Assembly: GCF_023715725.1 (NCBI RefSeq)
Contig: NZ_JAMBOT010000015.1
Location: 1 to 64,000, forward strand
Direction: 5' to 3'
DNA from: Paenibacillus pasadenensis
GTDB taxonomy: Bacteria; Bacillota; Bacilli; Paenibacillales; Paenibacillaceae
Length of the DNA stretch: 64,000 bases
In this document: positions 48,682 through 57,279 of the stretch, in pieces
How the letters are laid out: each line of letters begins with the position of its first letter
How positions within the stretch are numbered: the stretch's first letter is position 1
Position numbers and translations under genes: made by a program
The notes under the pieces: generated by a model
Database searches by the model: none
The model's input: the letters and a program-made list of their open reading frames with translations, nothing else
Told to the model about the DNA's origin: nothing

Positions 48682-49152
48682 TTGAAAAAATGGATAATAA
48701 TAACCATCATTGCTGTATGTGGCGCGATAATGCTCCTTGGGCTGAGATTATTTTACCACTCCGAAATCAGTGGAGACACTCCGCCAATTCCAACAGTCTC
48801 CGTGTCCGATGAGAGAGCTCTGCAAGTTAATCTCGGAAGCTATACCTGGAAAGCTGCCGTTGATACCTTTACTGACTACAATCAGTTCCTGAGTAATTTG
48901 ACTACGGTCGCTCCGGGAACTGAATTACAGATTGCTTTTTCCAATAAGCCGAAGCCAAAGAGTATTGAGGTTACAATTGCGCAAAAAGCACAAGGTGATT
49001 TGTGGATAGAAAACGGATTGCTTATAGCAATTAAAGGCGGCTCAGGAGCTATTGAAGTCCCCTATGAAAAAGGAACTTATGTTTACAGACTGAGCGCTGC
49101 TTGGGAATTTGGAACCGCCGCTTCCTACTATTTTTCAGTTGAAGTGAAGTAA
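48682..49152 (+). CDS. Membrane-anchored beta-rich protein, unknown
   Basis: 156 residues. One N-terminal helix (IIITIIAVCGAIMLLGL) and an extracellular domain with many strands (VSVSDERALQVNLGSYTWKA, SIEVTIAQKAQG, GTYVYRLSAAWEFG, YYFSVEVK). It resembles small Bacillus exported proteins of immunoglobulin-like design, but I cannot name the family. TTG 48682 follows AAGGAGGGT by 6 bases. It may be co-transcribed with the preceding short gene. Confidence 0.72.
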   Translation: MKKWIIITIIAVCGAIMLLGLRLFYHSEISGDTPPIPTVSVSDERALQVNLGSYTWKAAVDTFTDYNQFLSNLTTVAPGTELQIAFSNKPKPKSIEVTIAQKAQGDLWIENGLLIAIKGGSGAIEVPYEKGTYVYRLSAAWEFGTAASYYFSVEVK

Positions 49153-49254
49153 CGGCAGAAATCTTTTTCAGCAATTGTCTGTTACCTCTCGCTTCAGAAT
49201 GGAATAGATTAATAGTAACTCAATCATTCCACAGGCTTTAGGAGGAAAGTTAAA

Positions 49255-49725
49255 ATGGCTCAAGCAGGAAGGGAGAAAAGCTCCATAAGGCCGTTCCCAA
49301 TCACTTTAATATTATTTGTAATACTGTTTATCTCAATGAGGTACCTTGTTCCCGAGTCATGCGGAATGGATGAACGGTGCTACGAAGCAGGTATAGCGCT
49401 AACGCAAGGATTTGACATTATTAATAGAAGCAGTATACCCTTTTTCATTTCCGTCATTACAGATGCAAACAAGCTGGACTACCCGAGCAGTTGGTTAGCT
49501 CCCGGCGGGACACATCATTTTGAACTGCAAGTAATACCGTTAGAAACGACCAGTGCCTCCGTCAGCTATTACTCGGTGCCTGCTGCCAGTCTTTCATTTA
49601 CTCTTGAAAACAGAAGTGAATTTTTCCGTTGGTATAATCCTTTTATAACAAATATTTCCACAATCGGCCCAATTAGAGTTTTAGAGTTATCAGGAAAAAC
49701 GAAGCTGAGCATTTACAATGCTTAA
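49255..49725 (+). CDS. Membrane-anchored protein of unknown function
   Basis: 156 residues with an N-terminal helix (FPITLILFVILFISMRYLV), an extracellular Cys pair (ESCGMDERCYEAG) that could form a disulphide, and a beta-rich domain (FFISVITDANKL, HHFELQVIPLETTSASVSYY). ATG 49255 lies behind AGGAGGAAAG. A terminator follows directly. It is probably a surface-exposed anchored protein; the family is unknown. It belongs to the AT-rich group of small genes between two sugar operons. Confidence 0.7.
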   Translation: MAQAGREKSSIRPFPITLILFVILFISMRYLVPESCGMDERCYEAGIALTQGFDIINRSSIPFFISVITDANKLDYPSSWLAPGGTHHFELQVIPLETTSASVSYYSVPAASLSFTLENRSEFFRWYNPFITNISTIGPIRVLELSGKTKLSIYNA

Positions 49726-49735
49726 AACTCTGTCT

Positions 49736-49758
49736 GGACAGCCCGAGGCTGTCCTTTT
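49736..49758 (+). terminator. Rho-independent terminator
   Basis: GGACAGCC and GGCTGTCC pair around CGA, followed by TTTTT. Confidence 0.88.
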
Positions 49759-49830
49759 TGCGTGAACCGTAATGGAAGCGCAATCCGCGCCATAAGCTGA
49801 ACTAGAAGCGGAAAGCTGGAGGGGGATGCG

Positions 49831-50121
49831 ATGATCGGCGCGGGACTATCGTTTGTTTGGATACTGGTCTCCCTTATCCTTCTGATTTACCTGTATGCGC
49901 AGCGGGAGCCGGAGGAGCTGCTGTTTCTGAAGCTCATCGGTTACTACCTGCTCGGCGGATTTGTCCTGTTTTTCATGCTGCTTCCCATACCGGTCGGTTT
50001 TATCATTTACTGGTTCGCGCTGCATGGAAAGTCGAAGGGGAATCGCGCGGTGAAGGAGAGCGCGGCCTTCTGGGGGCTTGGCGTCATGATTGTTCATGTG
50101 GCGCTCGGTTTTTTGTTTTGA
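49831..50121 (+). CDS. Small three-helix membrane protein
   Basis: 96 residues with three membrane helices (FVWILVSLILLIYLYA, LIGYYLLGGFVLFFMLLPIPVGFIIYWFAL, FWGLGVMIVHVALGFLF) and a basic cytosolic loop (HGKSKGNRAVKES). ATG 49831 lies behind CTGGAGGGGG. GC content is back to that of the flanking operons, unlike the preceding unknown genes. Its stop is followed at once by a terminator. No family recognised. Confidence 0.7.
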   Translation: MIGAGLSFVWILVSLILLIYLYAQREPEELLFLKLIGYYLLGGFVLFFMLLPIPVGFIIYWFALHGKSKGNRAVKESAAFWGLGVMIVHVALGFLF

Positions 50122-50149
50122 CGGCCCTTCCCGGGCTGTCTTTTTTTGT
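50119..50149 (+). terminator. Rho-independent terminator
   Basis: GACGGCCC and GGGCTGTC pair around TTCCC, followed by seven Ts. Confidence 0.88.
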
Positions 50150-50158
50150 CCGGAAAAA

Positions 50159-50201
50159 GAATTTTTCTCCACATTGGATTCATAAAATGGAGAAAAATTC
50201 T
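50159..50201. repeat. Long perfect inverted repeat before the amino-sugar operon
   Basis: AGAATTTTTCTCCA and TGGAGAAAAATTCT are perfect 14-base arms around 15 bases. The site ends 22 bases before a -10 element, so it lies over the -35 region: an operator or an RNA hairpin are both possible. No T run follows. Confidence 0.6.
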
Positions 50202-50223
50202 TCCCAATCCTGGGAGGGCCTGA

Positions 50224-50256
50224 TATACTAGCGGTGACCAATGGAAAGCGTTAACA
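50224..50256 (+). promoter_or_regulatory. Promoter -10 and CcpA (cre)-like site of the transporter operon
   Basis: TATACT at 50224-50229 is a good -10 element, though the -35 is weak. GGAAAGCGTTAACA at 50243-50256 fits the catabolite-responsive element consensus at 13 of 14 positions and lies just after the expected transcription start, where CcpA binding represses. Confidence 0.55.
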
Positions 50257-50324
50257 TTTTCATTTACAACATGAAATTTGACTGCAAAATGGTTTATTTC
50301 GATCAAGAGAGGGTGGCTCATGTC

Positions 50325-51698
50325 ATGGTTAACCAATTCAGAAAAAACTCAGATCTCGCTTCAGCTGCTCCATATTTCGAAAAAAAATCCCGCCGCACGG
50401 TCCGGATGGCCTCAGCCGGCGCTCTTACCGCAATTATGCTGGTGACCGCTGCCTGCGGTGACGGCAATGGCGGCAACGCCAATGTGAATACCGGAACTTC
50501 TCCCGCTCCATCTGGCAGCACTCCTCCAGCCAAGGAGGTAAAGCTGGAATTTTGGACGATTTCACTTCAGCCTACATTCACCGAGCTGCTCAATAAAATG
50601 ATTGATCAGTACGAAACCGCCAATCCCGGCGTGACGGTAGACTGGAACGACTATCCATATGACGGGATTCAAGCCAAGCTGCTGGCAACGGCAGGCGGCA
50701 AAAACGCTCCTGATGTCGTAAACCTGAATACCGAATTTGCCAGCCAGCTGGCTACAAAAGGCGCGCTTGCCGATCTCAGCGGACTTATCAGCGACGAGGT
50801 GAAGGGAAGCTTTTTCCCGGGTATTTACGATGCGACCGTGTTTGACGGCAAGCCCTACGCGCTTCCGTGGTACACGGGCACTCAGGTGCTCTATATGAAC
50901 AAAAAGCTGGTGGAAAAAGCCGGACTTGATCCTGCAAATCCGCCTAAAACAAAGGAAGAGCTGTACGAATGGTCCCGCCAGATCAAGGAAAAGACAGGAG
51001 CGTCCGGTTACGCGACCCAGTTCGGCGCCAACCAGCTGCCGATGGAGGGAGTGCCGATTCTTGATGAGGCCCGCCAAAGCGCAGCGTTTAACACGGATGC
51101 CGGAGTTGCGGTTGTCGAGCAGCTGATAAAGCTCGTTAAGGAAGGCGTTATTATTAAGGAGGATGCCAAGTTCCAGAAGCAGGTGGAGTATTTTGCGAGC
51201 GAACAGGTCGCCTTCCAGCTGTCGGGCCCTTCTTTCATTAACCAGCTCAAAACGTCTGCTCCTGCGGTGTACAGCAACACAATCGCCGTACCGCTTCCGA
51301 CAGGCAAAGCCGATCTGCGTTACTCCAATTCGATGAACCTAGTCGTGCCAAAGGGCTCCGAGGATCAGCAGGCTGCTGCGGATTTCGCCGCGTTTATGAC
51401 GAATGCGGATAACCAGACGGTATTTTCCAAGGAAGCGAACACGCTGCCCTCGACCAAAAAATCGATTGAAGATCCGTTTTTCACGCAATCCGACAATACG
51501 CTGGAATCTCAGGCCAAAATCGCTTCGGCGCAAAGCCTCGACAAGGCGCAGGAATATTATCTCGGCATACCGGCGGCAGGCGATGTCAATTCGGCGATTT
51601 CCCGCGAGCTGCAGAAAATTATTTTGAACGGCGCCGATGTTAAAGCGGGATTGGCAGCCGCTGCTGCAGAGGTAAACGAGAAGATCGCCACCAAATAA
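50325..51698 (+). CDS. Sugar-binding lipoprotein of a CUT1 transporter
   Basis: 457 residues. Signal region with lipobox VTAAC (Cys at about residue 41), an Asn/Gly/Pro/Ser linker, then a family 1 solute-binding fold: VKLEFWTISLQPTFTELLNKMIDQYETANPGVTVDW, APDVVNLNTEFASQLATKGALADLS, GKPYALPWYTGTQVLYMNKKLVEKAGLDP. It is smaller than the fucose-operon binding protein and belongs to the MalE/UgpB-like group. ATG 50325 is the best start, because the frame opening at 50241 lies in the promoter and cre-like site; its ribosome binding site (GAGAGGG) is moderate. It is first of a ten-kilobase operon. Confidence 0.9.
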   Translation: MVNQFRKNSDLASAAPYFEKKSRRTVRMASAGALTAIMLVTAACGDGNGGNANVNTGTSPAPSGSTPPAKEVKLEFWTISLQPTFTELLNKMIDQYETANPGVTVDWNDYPYDGIQAKLLATAGGKNAPDVVNLNTEFASQLATKGALADLSGLISDEVKGSFFPGIYDATVFDGKPYALPWYTGTQVLYMNKKLVEKAGLDPANPPKTKEELYEWSRQIKEKTGASGYATQFGANQLPMEGVPILDEARQSAAFNTDAGVAVVEQLIKLVKEGVIIKEDAKFQKQVEYFASEQVAFQLSGPSFINQLKTSAPAVYSNTIAVPLPTGKADLRYSNSMNLVVPKGSEDQQAAADFAAFMTNADNQTVFSKEANTLPSTKKSIEDPFFTQSDNTLESQAKIASAQSLDKAQEYYLGIPAAGDVNSAISRELQKIILNGADVKAGLAAAAAEVNEKIATK

Positions 51699-51720
51699 CG
51701 CTGCAAGGGCGGTGAATCCA

Positions 51721-52596
51721 TTGCGCAGACGTTCCGACGCGCTGCCGGCCTGGAGCTTTATGGCTCCGGGCCTTCTCGTCATTACGGTATTTGTGCTATT
51801 TCCCATCGTGTACAGCATCCCGCTCTCGCTTACGAACTACTCCGTTCTAGGCGAGACCAGGTTCATCGGGCTGGACAATTTTACGAAGGCTTTCCGCGAC
51901 GACGACTTTTTGATTTCTCTCTATAATTCGGTGCTCTACATTATGGTTGTACCGGTGCTGCAGCTGTTATCGATTTTGATGGCGATTCTCGTGAACAGCC
52001 GCATTCCCGGTATAAAAGCGTTCCGCGCCGCCTATTACATCCCTGTTGTCACCTCCATGGTCGCGGTGGCGCTCATGTGGAACTGGCTGCTGAGTCAAAA
52101 TGGAGTCGTGAACTACATTCTCATCAGCCTTGGCCTGACGGATGAAAAAATCGGCTGGCTGACGACCAGCTCTACGGCGCTCTATGTACTGATGTTTATT
52201 ACGCTGTGGAAAGGGCTCGGCTATTACATGATGCTGTATCTCGCCGGTTTGCAATCCATTCCTGCCGATCTGTACGAGGCGGCAATAATGGACGGCGCTT
52301 CCCAAAGCCAGCGTATCCGTCATATTACGATCCCGCTGCTGCGGCCTTATATCTTTTTCTGCAGTTTGATCTCCTTGATGGGCGCGATTCGCGTTTTTGA
52401 CGAAATGTTTGTGCTGACCAACGGCGGGCCGGGAACGGCCACGCTGACATCCAGCCTATACATCTATCAGCAGGGTATTGCAAAATTTGATTTTGGTTAT
52501 GCGTCTGCGCTTGGTCTGATCGTCAGCGTCATTATCGGCGCGCTAAGCGTGCTGCTGTTCCGGTTCAACCGAAGAGGCGGGGTGAATCCGTACTGA
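51721..52596 (+). CDS. CUT1 sugar transporter permease (UgpA/MalF-like)
   Basis: 291 residues, six membrane helices, with the EAA loop AGLQSIPADLYEAAIMDGASQSQRIRHITIPLLRP. The first helix PGLLVITVFVLFPIVYSIPLSLTNY and DEMFVLTNGGPGTATLTSSLYIYQQGI are typical of MalF/UgpA-type subunits. TTG 51721 is preferred, with AGGGCGGTGA upstream; GTG 51712 is possible. The stop overlaps the next start as TGATG. Confidence 0.92.
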   Translation: MRRRSDALPAWSFMAPGLLVITVFVLFPIVYSIPLSLTNYSVLGETRFIGLDNFTKAFRDDDFLISLYNSVLYIMVVPVLQLLSILMAILVNSRIPGIKAFRAAYYIPVVTSMVAVALMWNWLLSQNGVVNYILISLGLTDEKIGWLTTSSTALYVLMFITLWKGLGYYMMLYLAGLQSIPADLYEAAIMDGASQSQRIRHITIPLLRPYIFFCSLISLMGAIRVFDEMFVLTNGGPGTATLTSSLYIYQQGIAKFDFGYASALGLIVSVIIGALSVLLFRFNRRGGVNPY

Positions 52597-53513
52597 TGAG
52601 CGATTCCAATGTTGCACGGCAATCGTCCGGCGCAGGTCCCGGAATTGACCCGGCGCATGCGGCGCTTCCTCCGCCCAATCTTCGTGCAAACCGGGTGAAG
52701 CGGCTCGCGGCGTTGGCGATCGGTTATGTGCTGCTTCTGCTGCTTGCCCTGTTCATGATGGGGCCGTTTCTGTGGCTGCTCAGCGTGTCGCTCATGCCGG
52801 GAACAAATGTGTTCGCGTTTCCTCCGGCTATTTTCCCGACCTTTATTCGTTTTGACAACTATACGCAAGTATGGGGCTTTATCGATTTTCCCAAGTATAT
52901 CGGCAATACGCTCATCATTACGGGCCTTGGGCTGCTGCTTAACATTGTGCTGTCGCTGACGACCGCTTACCCGCTCGCCAAAATGCGCTTCAAGGGACGT
53001 TCACTTATTTTTGGCATCCTTGTCGCCACGATGATTATTCCTTCGTCAACGGCGCTTGTTGTGCATTATTTGACGATTAACTGGCTGAATCTGCGCAACT
53101 CTTTTCTTGGCGTTGTGCTGCCGTCGGCGGTGTCCGTTTTTAATATTTTTCTGATGCGCCAAACGTTCATGGGCGTCCCGGACGATATCCGCGATTCCGG
53201 TAAGGTAGACGGGGCTTCCGAGTTCCGTATCTGGTGGCAGCTGATGGTGCCGATGGTTCGTCCCGGCATTGCGGTCATTGCGCTGCTGGAATTCATGTCT
53301 TATTGGAACAGCTTTTTATGGCCTATGGTTGTGCTGGACGACCCGGCGCAATACCCGCTTGCTTCGGCGCTGACGTTTCTGAACGGACAGTTCTCGTACA
53401 ACTTCGGCTGGATCGCCGCAGGCACGATTTTGTCGGTGCTGCCGATCATCGCCGTGTTTCTGTTCACCCAGCGCTACTATATGGAAGGTATTTCAGGCGC
53501 GGTGAAGGGGTAG
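52596..53513 (+). CDS. CUT1 sugar transporter permease (UgpE/MalG-like)
   Basis: 305 residues. After a Pro-rich cytosolic start, six membrane helices begin with GYVLLLLLALFMMGPFLWLLSVSLM. The EAA-type loop (MGVPDDIRDSGKVDGASEFRIWWQLMVPMVRPGI) carries a changed first part (DSGKVDG for EAAxxDG). The C-terminal FLFTQRYYMEGISGAVKG is standard. It starts in a TGATG overlap with the first permease. The transporter lacks its own ATPase gene, as usual with MsmX-type sharing. Confidence 0.92.
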   Translation: MSDSNVARQSSGAGPGIDPAHAALPPPNLRANRVKRLAALAIGYVLLLLLALFMMGPFLWLLSVSLMPGTNVFAFPPAIFPTFIRFDNYTQVWGFIDFPKYIGNTLIITGLGLLLNIVLSLTTAYPLAKMRFKGRSLIFGILVATMIIPSSTALVVHYLTINWLNLRNSFLGVVLPSAVSVFNIFLMRQTFMGVPDDIRDSGKVDGASEFRIWWQLMVPMVRPGIAVIALLEFMSYWNSFLWPMVVLDDPAQYPLASALTFLNGQFSYNFGWIAAGTILSVLPIIAVFLFTQRYYMEGISGAVKG

Positions 53514-53621
53514 CGGGATTGAATGAAGGAAGGTAGCGAACGTGAGAGACGTTATGTGGTAAATTCAGCGACGTTATTAGCCGAGGTTAGCCCGGGCTAG
53601 CACGGTTAAATATTAACAACC

Positions 53622-53933
53622 TTGAAGGTTGATCTGGTGAAAGTCACAGCGCATGAATGGTTCATGTGTTGCCATTGTCTTAACTGTTTTAATAGTTTGC
53701 AGGACACAAGCAAAGCGGAGTGGGCCATCCTTCGGGAGAAGCGGCAGCGGTCGCATTTGCAGACGGAGTCCAACCGGACTATGTCCAAGGGAATCAAAGG
53801 AATCCGGCTGCAAGAGCGGATCGGAGGAAGGATGGCCCGCGCAGCGGCTCAGCCTGTAGGAGCAGTAACAGCAGTAACAGCAGTAACAGCAGTTAATTCC
53901 AGCCAACACAGCTTGGAAGGGAGATCGTCATGA
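53622..53933 (+). CDS. Doubtful short ORF in the gap before the DUF4127 gene
   Basis: 103 codons from a TTG at 53622, with a cysteine cluster (HEWFMCCHCLNCFNSLQ) and an Ala-Val-Thr repeat made by the 9-bp DNA repeat at 53862. Its TGA overlaps the next gene's ATG (ATGA). No clear ribosome binding site precedes it, and the codon use is not convincing. The 416-base gap also holds palindromes (AACCTTGAAGGTT at 53619-53631, CATGAATGGTTCATG at 53652-53666), so it may instead be an untranslated regulatory leader. Confidence 0.2.
   Translation: MKVDLVKVTAHEWFMCCHCLNCFNSLQDTSKAEWAILREKRQRSHLQTESNRTMSKGIKGIRLQERIGGRMARAAAQPVGAVTAVTAVTAVNSSQHSLEGRSS
53862..53897. repeat. 9-bp microsatellite (GCAGTAACA) x3 plus a partial copy
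   Basis: Three exact copies of GCAGTAACA lie at 53862-53888, followed by GCAGTTAAT. It ends 20 bases before the ribosome binding site of the DUF4127 gene. Copy-number change would alter the leader length in steps of three codons. Confidence 0.75.
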
Positions 53934-55741
53934 GCAAGCCGAAACGATCCAAAGTCATCTATTTGCCGCTGGACGAGCGGCCGTGCAATTACGATTTTCC
54001 GTGGCTGCTGGCCCGGGATACCGACATTGAGCTAGTGCGGCCGCCGCTGGAATGGATGGGCGACAAAAAAAGACCGGGCCGGACGAGAGAGCTGGCCGAC
54101 TGGCTGGAACGGGAGGCGGAGGACGCGGAAGGAGCGATCGTATCGATCGACACGCTGCTGTACGGCGGCATCGTGCCCTCGCGCCTCCACCGTCTCGGGG
54201 AGCATGAAGCTGCAGCGCCGCTCGAGAGGCTGCGCGCCATTCGGCGCATGAATCCCCGTATTCGCCTCTATGCGTTCCATCTGCTGATGCGATGCCCGCA
54301 GTACTCCAGCGACGATGAGGAGCCTGGTTATTACGCCGATTGGGGCCGGGAGCTATTCCGGCTTGGATGGCTTAAACACCGGGAGCAGCTTGGGCTGGCG
54401 GACGAGACGGAGCTGGAGGAGCTGCAGCGCATCCGCATGGAGCTGCCCGAGGATATTCGCGACGACTACCTGGAAAGGCGGGCCGTCAACGCCTCCGCGA
54501 ACCGGGCCGCGCTGGAGCTTGCCGCCGACGGCACGCTGGATTTTCTGGCGCTGCCTCAGGACGACGCCGCGCCGTACGGCTGGACGGCGCTGGATCAGCA
54601 GGCGGTGCGCCAGCGCATCCGGGAGCTGGGGGCGGAGCCGCGCACGCTGATGTATCCCGGCGCGGATGAGGCGGGCTGCACGCTGCTGGCGCGGCTGCTC
54701 AATGAACGGCGGGGCAAGCAGCCGCTTGTGTATGCCCGGTATTCCAGCACGCTGGGTCCGCAAATAACGCCGATTTACGAGGACAGAATGCTGGGAGAAA
54801 GCGTCAAAAGCCAGCTGATTGCGGCCGGAGCGCTGCTGGCGGAAAGCGCGTCGGACTCTGACTGCATTTTGCTCATCAACTCGCCGGGAGGCCGGATGGT
54901 AGAGTCCAATATCCAGCTGCAGCCTAACGCCGATTACGATGTGCAGCGCAACGTACAGGAGCTTGCAGCGTACGGCCGTTATGCAATCGACCGGCTGAAC
55001 AAGCCGGTGGCGGTCGCCGATGTCGCTTATGGCAATGGAGGCGATTTGCAGCTGCTGCGGCTGTTAAGCGGATATCGCATGCTGCCGGAGCTGGCGGGGC
55101 TGGCAGGGTGGAATACGAGCGGCAACACGCTTGGTACGGCCATCGCCCAGCTGACGGTATACACGCAGTTCGGCCGAACGGCGGCACATCTGGATTTTCT
55201 CGGCCTGCGCGTCGCGGAGGACTACGGTTACTGCGCCGCGATCCGGCGCAAGCTGGCGGACGGCCCGGTTAAGGAGCTTGGTATGGATTATTTTGCTGTG
55301 GACGGACAGAGAGGCCGGGCGGCGGCAATGGTGCGGGAAGCGGTAGAGAAGTTTATTGTGGAGCGGACCGGCGAATCAGGGCTTTTAATTGAAGTGGAGG
55401 ACTGCCGGCTGCCTTGGAGCCGCATGTTCGAGGTCGGGCTTACGGTGCGGGCGGAGCTTGCCGCGGAGCAGGCTCTGGAGACTTGGCCGGAGCAGCAAAG
55501 GCATGAGGAAGCGGCGGAGCAGGCGGCAGCCAGCCGGCAGCTGGATGCCGGAGGGCATGAACGGAGGCTTCCGTCCGTATCCGTGCCGGCAGATGAGGCG
55601 TTGAAAGCGAGCCGGATCAAGCTAAGCGAACGTTCCAGGCAGATTAAGCAGTTTCAGCAAATTCGGCATGCCAAAGTGCAGCAGAACGGGCAGCTGCAGC
55701 AGCGCACGGGTAAAGGCGAAGATGGAAAAGACAGGAGATGA
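53930..55741 (+). CDS. DUF4127 family protein
   Basis: 603 residues. The start VIYLPLDERPCNYDFPWLLA with the LDERPCN motif, VSIDTLLYGGIVPSRLH, RCPQYSSDDEEPGYY and LALPQDDAAPYGW are typical of DUF4127, cytosolic proteins seen beside sugar genes in Paenibacillus-like bacteria; the reaction is not known. The last 95 residues or so are a Glu/Gln/Lys/Arg-rich tail beyond the conserved domain, which is unusual. ATG 53930 follows GAAGGGAGA. Its end lies 4 bases before nanE, so it shares the amino-sugar operon and probably acts on a related sugar. Confidence 0.88.
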   Translation: MSKPKRSKVIYLPLDERPCNYDFPWLLARDTDIELVRPPLEWMGDKKRPGRTRELADWLEREAEDAEGAIVSIDTLLYGGIVPSRLHRLGEHEAAAPLERLRAIRRMNPRIRLYAFHLLMRCPQYSSDDEEPGYYADWGRELFRLGWLKHREQLGLADETELEELQRIRMELPEDIRDDYLERRAVNASANRAALELAADGTLDFLALPQDDAAPYGWTALDQQAVRQRIRELGAEPRTLMYPGADEAGCTLLARLLNERRGKQPLVYARYSSTLGPQITPIYEDRMLGESVKSQLIAAGALLAESASDSDCILLINSPGGRMVESNIQLQPNADYDVQRNVQELAAYGRYAIDRLNKPVAVADVAYGNGGDLQLLRLLSGYRMLPELAGLAGWNTSGNTLGTAIAQLTVYTQFGRTAAHLDFLGLRVAEDYGYCAAIRRKLADGPVKELGMDYFAVDGQRGRAAAMVREAVEKFIVERTGESGLLIEVEDCRLPWSRMFEVGLTVRAELAAEQALETWPEQQRHEEAAEQAAASRQLDAGGHERRLPSVSVPADEALKASRIKLSERSRQIKQFQQIRHAKVQQNGQLQQRTGKGEDGKDRR

Positions 55742-55745
55742 GGCC

Positions 55746-56426
55746 ATGACAACGATCTTGGAAGCGGTGAAAGGAAGGCTCATCGTCTCCTGCCAGGCTC
55801 TGCCGGATGAGCCTTTGCATGGCGCTCCGATCATGGCGCGTATGGCTTTGGCAGCGGAGCAGGGCGGAGCGGCGGCAATCCGCGCGAACGGGGCCGACGA
55901 TGTACGGAGTATTAAGGAGCAGACGGGGCTGCCGGTTATCGGCATTGTCAAAAAGGTCTACCCCGGCAGTTCCGTTTATATTACGCCGACGCTTCAAGAG
56001 GTAGAGGAACTGATAGATGCTGGCGCGGATATGATCGCCATGGACTCAACGCTGCGCAAGCGGCCGGGAGGCTGCACCGCTGAGGAGCTGATCCGGTTTA
56101 TGCACAGCCGGGGCGTGCCGGCCATGGCGGATGTGTCCACGCTTGAGGAGGCACAGCAGGCGGAGCGGCTTGGCGCAGACTGCATTTCGACGACGCTGTC
56201 GGGATATACGCCGTATTCAGTCAGCAGAATCGGCCCGGATTTTGAGCTGGTGGAGCAGGCGGCGGAGCGGCTCGGCATTCCGGTGCTGGCCGAAGGGCGC
56301 GTCAGCGAGCCCTCCCAAGTGACGGCGCTGCTGCGGCTTGGCGCTCATGCCGTCGTTGTCGGCTCCGCGATTACGCGGCCTCAGCTTATTGCGGAACGTT
56401 TTGCCGCTGCGGCGGGAAGGAGATGA
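55746..56426 (+). CDS. nanE: N-acetylmannosamine-6-phosphate 2-epimerase
   Basis: 226 residues, a TIM barrel of the NanE family converting ManNAc-6-phosphate to GlcNAc-6-phosphate. The catalytic Lys region is seen in GIVKKVYPGSSVYITPT and the catalytic Glu in VLAEGRVSEPSQV; IVSCQALPDEPLHG near the start and GAHAVVVGSAITRPQLI near the end are family hallmarks. ATG 55746 follows AGGAGATGAGG; the frame opens earlier inside the DUF4127 gene. It lies before a RpiR regulator and a ROK kinase, the standard nan/nag partners. Confidence 0.94.
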   Translation: MTTILEAVKGRLIVSCQALPDEPLHGAPIMARMALAAEQGGAAAIRANGADDVRSIKEQTGLPVIGIVKKVYPGSSVYITPTLQEVEELIDAGADMIAMDSTLRKRPGGCTAEELIRFMHSRGVPAMADVSTLEEAQQAERLGADCISTTLSGYTPYSVSRIGPDFELVEQAAERLGIPVLAEGRVSEPSQVTALLRLGAHAVVVGSAITRPQLIAERFAAAAGRR

Positions 56427-56431
56427 GAGGG

Positions 56432-57268
56432 ATGGATCTGAGGTTAAAGGTTAGCTCGTACTACCCGTCGCTCACAAAATCGGAGCAGAAGGTAGCGGAT
56501 TACGTCTTGAACGCGTCGGAGGAGATCATGTACCGCTCCGTAACGGAGCTGGCGGATCTGTCCGCAGTCGGCGAAACGACCGTGATGCGCTTTTGCCGGG
56601 CTATCGGTTTTAAAGGATACCAGGATTTTAAGCTGGCGCTCGCTCAGGATTACAGCGCCCGACGTCTGCCGGGAAGCGGAGGGACGGAAAGTGAGACGGA
56701 GAGCGATTTTCCGGGTCTCGTTTACCGGGAGCTGACGTCGATTTTGTCCGATACGATGAATCTGCTTGACCGCGCCAAGCTCGACGAGGCTGTACGGCGC
56801 ATCCATGAGGCTCCCTATATGCAGTTTTTCGGCGTTGGGACGTCGGGTCTCACCGCTCTGGATGCCAAAAACCGTATGCTGCGCATCGGGCGCAGGGCGG
56901 AAGCGGTGACGGATGCGCATATTCAGGCGATGATGGCGGCCACCATGATGCCGGGGGATGTGGCGCTGGGCATCAGCTTGAGCGGCAGCACGCTGGATAC
57001 GGTGGATATTTTGACCAAGGCGCGCCAGCAGGGAGCCTATGTAATCGCATTGACGAATTACGCCAAGTCGCCGATTACGTCGGTAGCGGATCTGGTGCTG
57101 CTGACCGCTGGCAAGGAGTCCCCGCTGGAAGGGGGATCGATCGGGGCGAAAATGTCCCAGCTGCTGCTTATCGATCTCATCTGCGAAGGCTTGGCCCGGC
57201 ATGATCTTTCCCACACGCGGGAAATGCGCGAGCGCACCGCTAAAGCGGTCATTGAGCGCATTTATTGA
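56432..57268 (+). CDS. RpiR/MurR-family transcriptional regulator with SIS domain
   Basis: 278 residues: an N-terminal RpiR helix-turn-helix (residues about 1-80: LTKSEQKVADYVLN, SVTELADLSAVGETTVMRFCRAIGFKGYQDFK) and a SIS sugar-phosphate domain (about 110-240: FFGVGTSGLTALDAKNRMLRIG, ALGISLSGSTLDTVDILTKARQQGA). It probably senses an amino-sugar phosphate and controls this operon. ATG 56432 lies 9 bases after AAGGAG; ATG 56423 overlaps that site. The gene begins right after nanE. Confidence 0.92.
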   Translation: MDLRLKVSSYYPSLTKSEQKVADYVLNASEEIMYRSVTELADLSAVGETTVMRFCRAIGFKGYQDFKLALAQDYSARRLPGSGGTESETESDFPGLVYRELTSILSDTMNLLDRAKLDEAVRRIHEAPYMQFFGVGTSGLTALDAKNRMLRIGRRAEAVTDAHIQAMMAATMMPGDVALGISLSGSTLDTVDILTKARQQGAYVIALTNYAKSPITSVADLVLLTAGKESPLEGGSIGAKMSQLLLIDLICEGLARHDLSHTREMRERTAKAVIERIY

Positions 57269-57279
57269 GGGCGGCGGGG

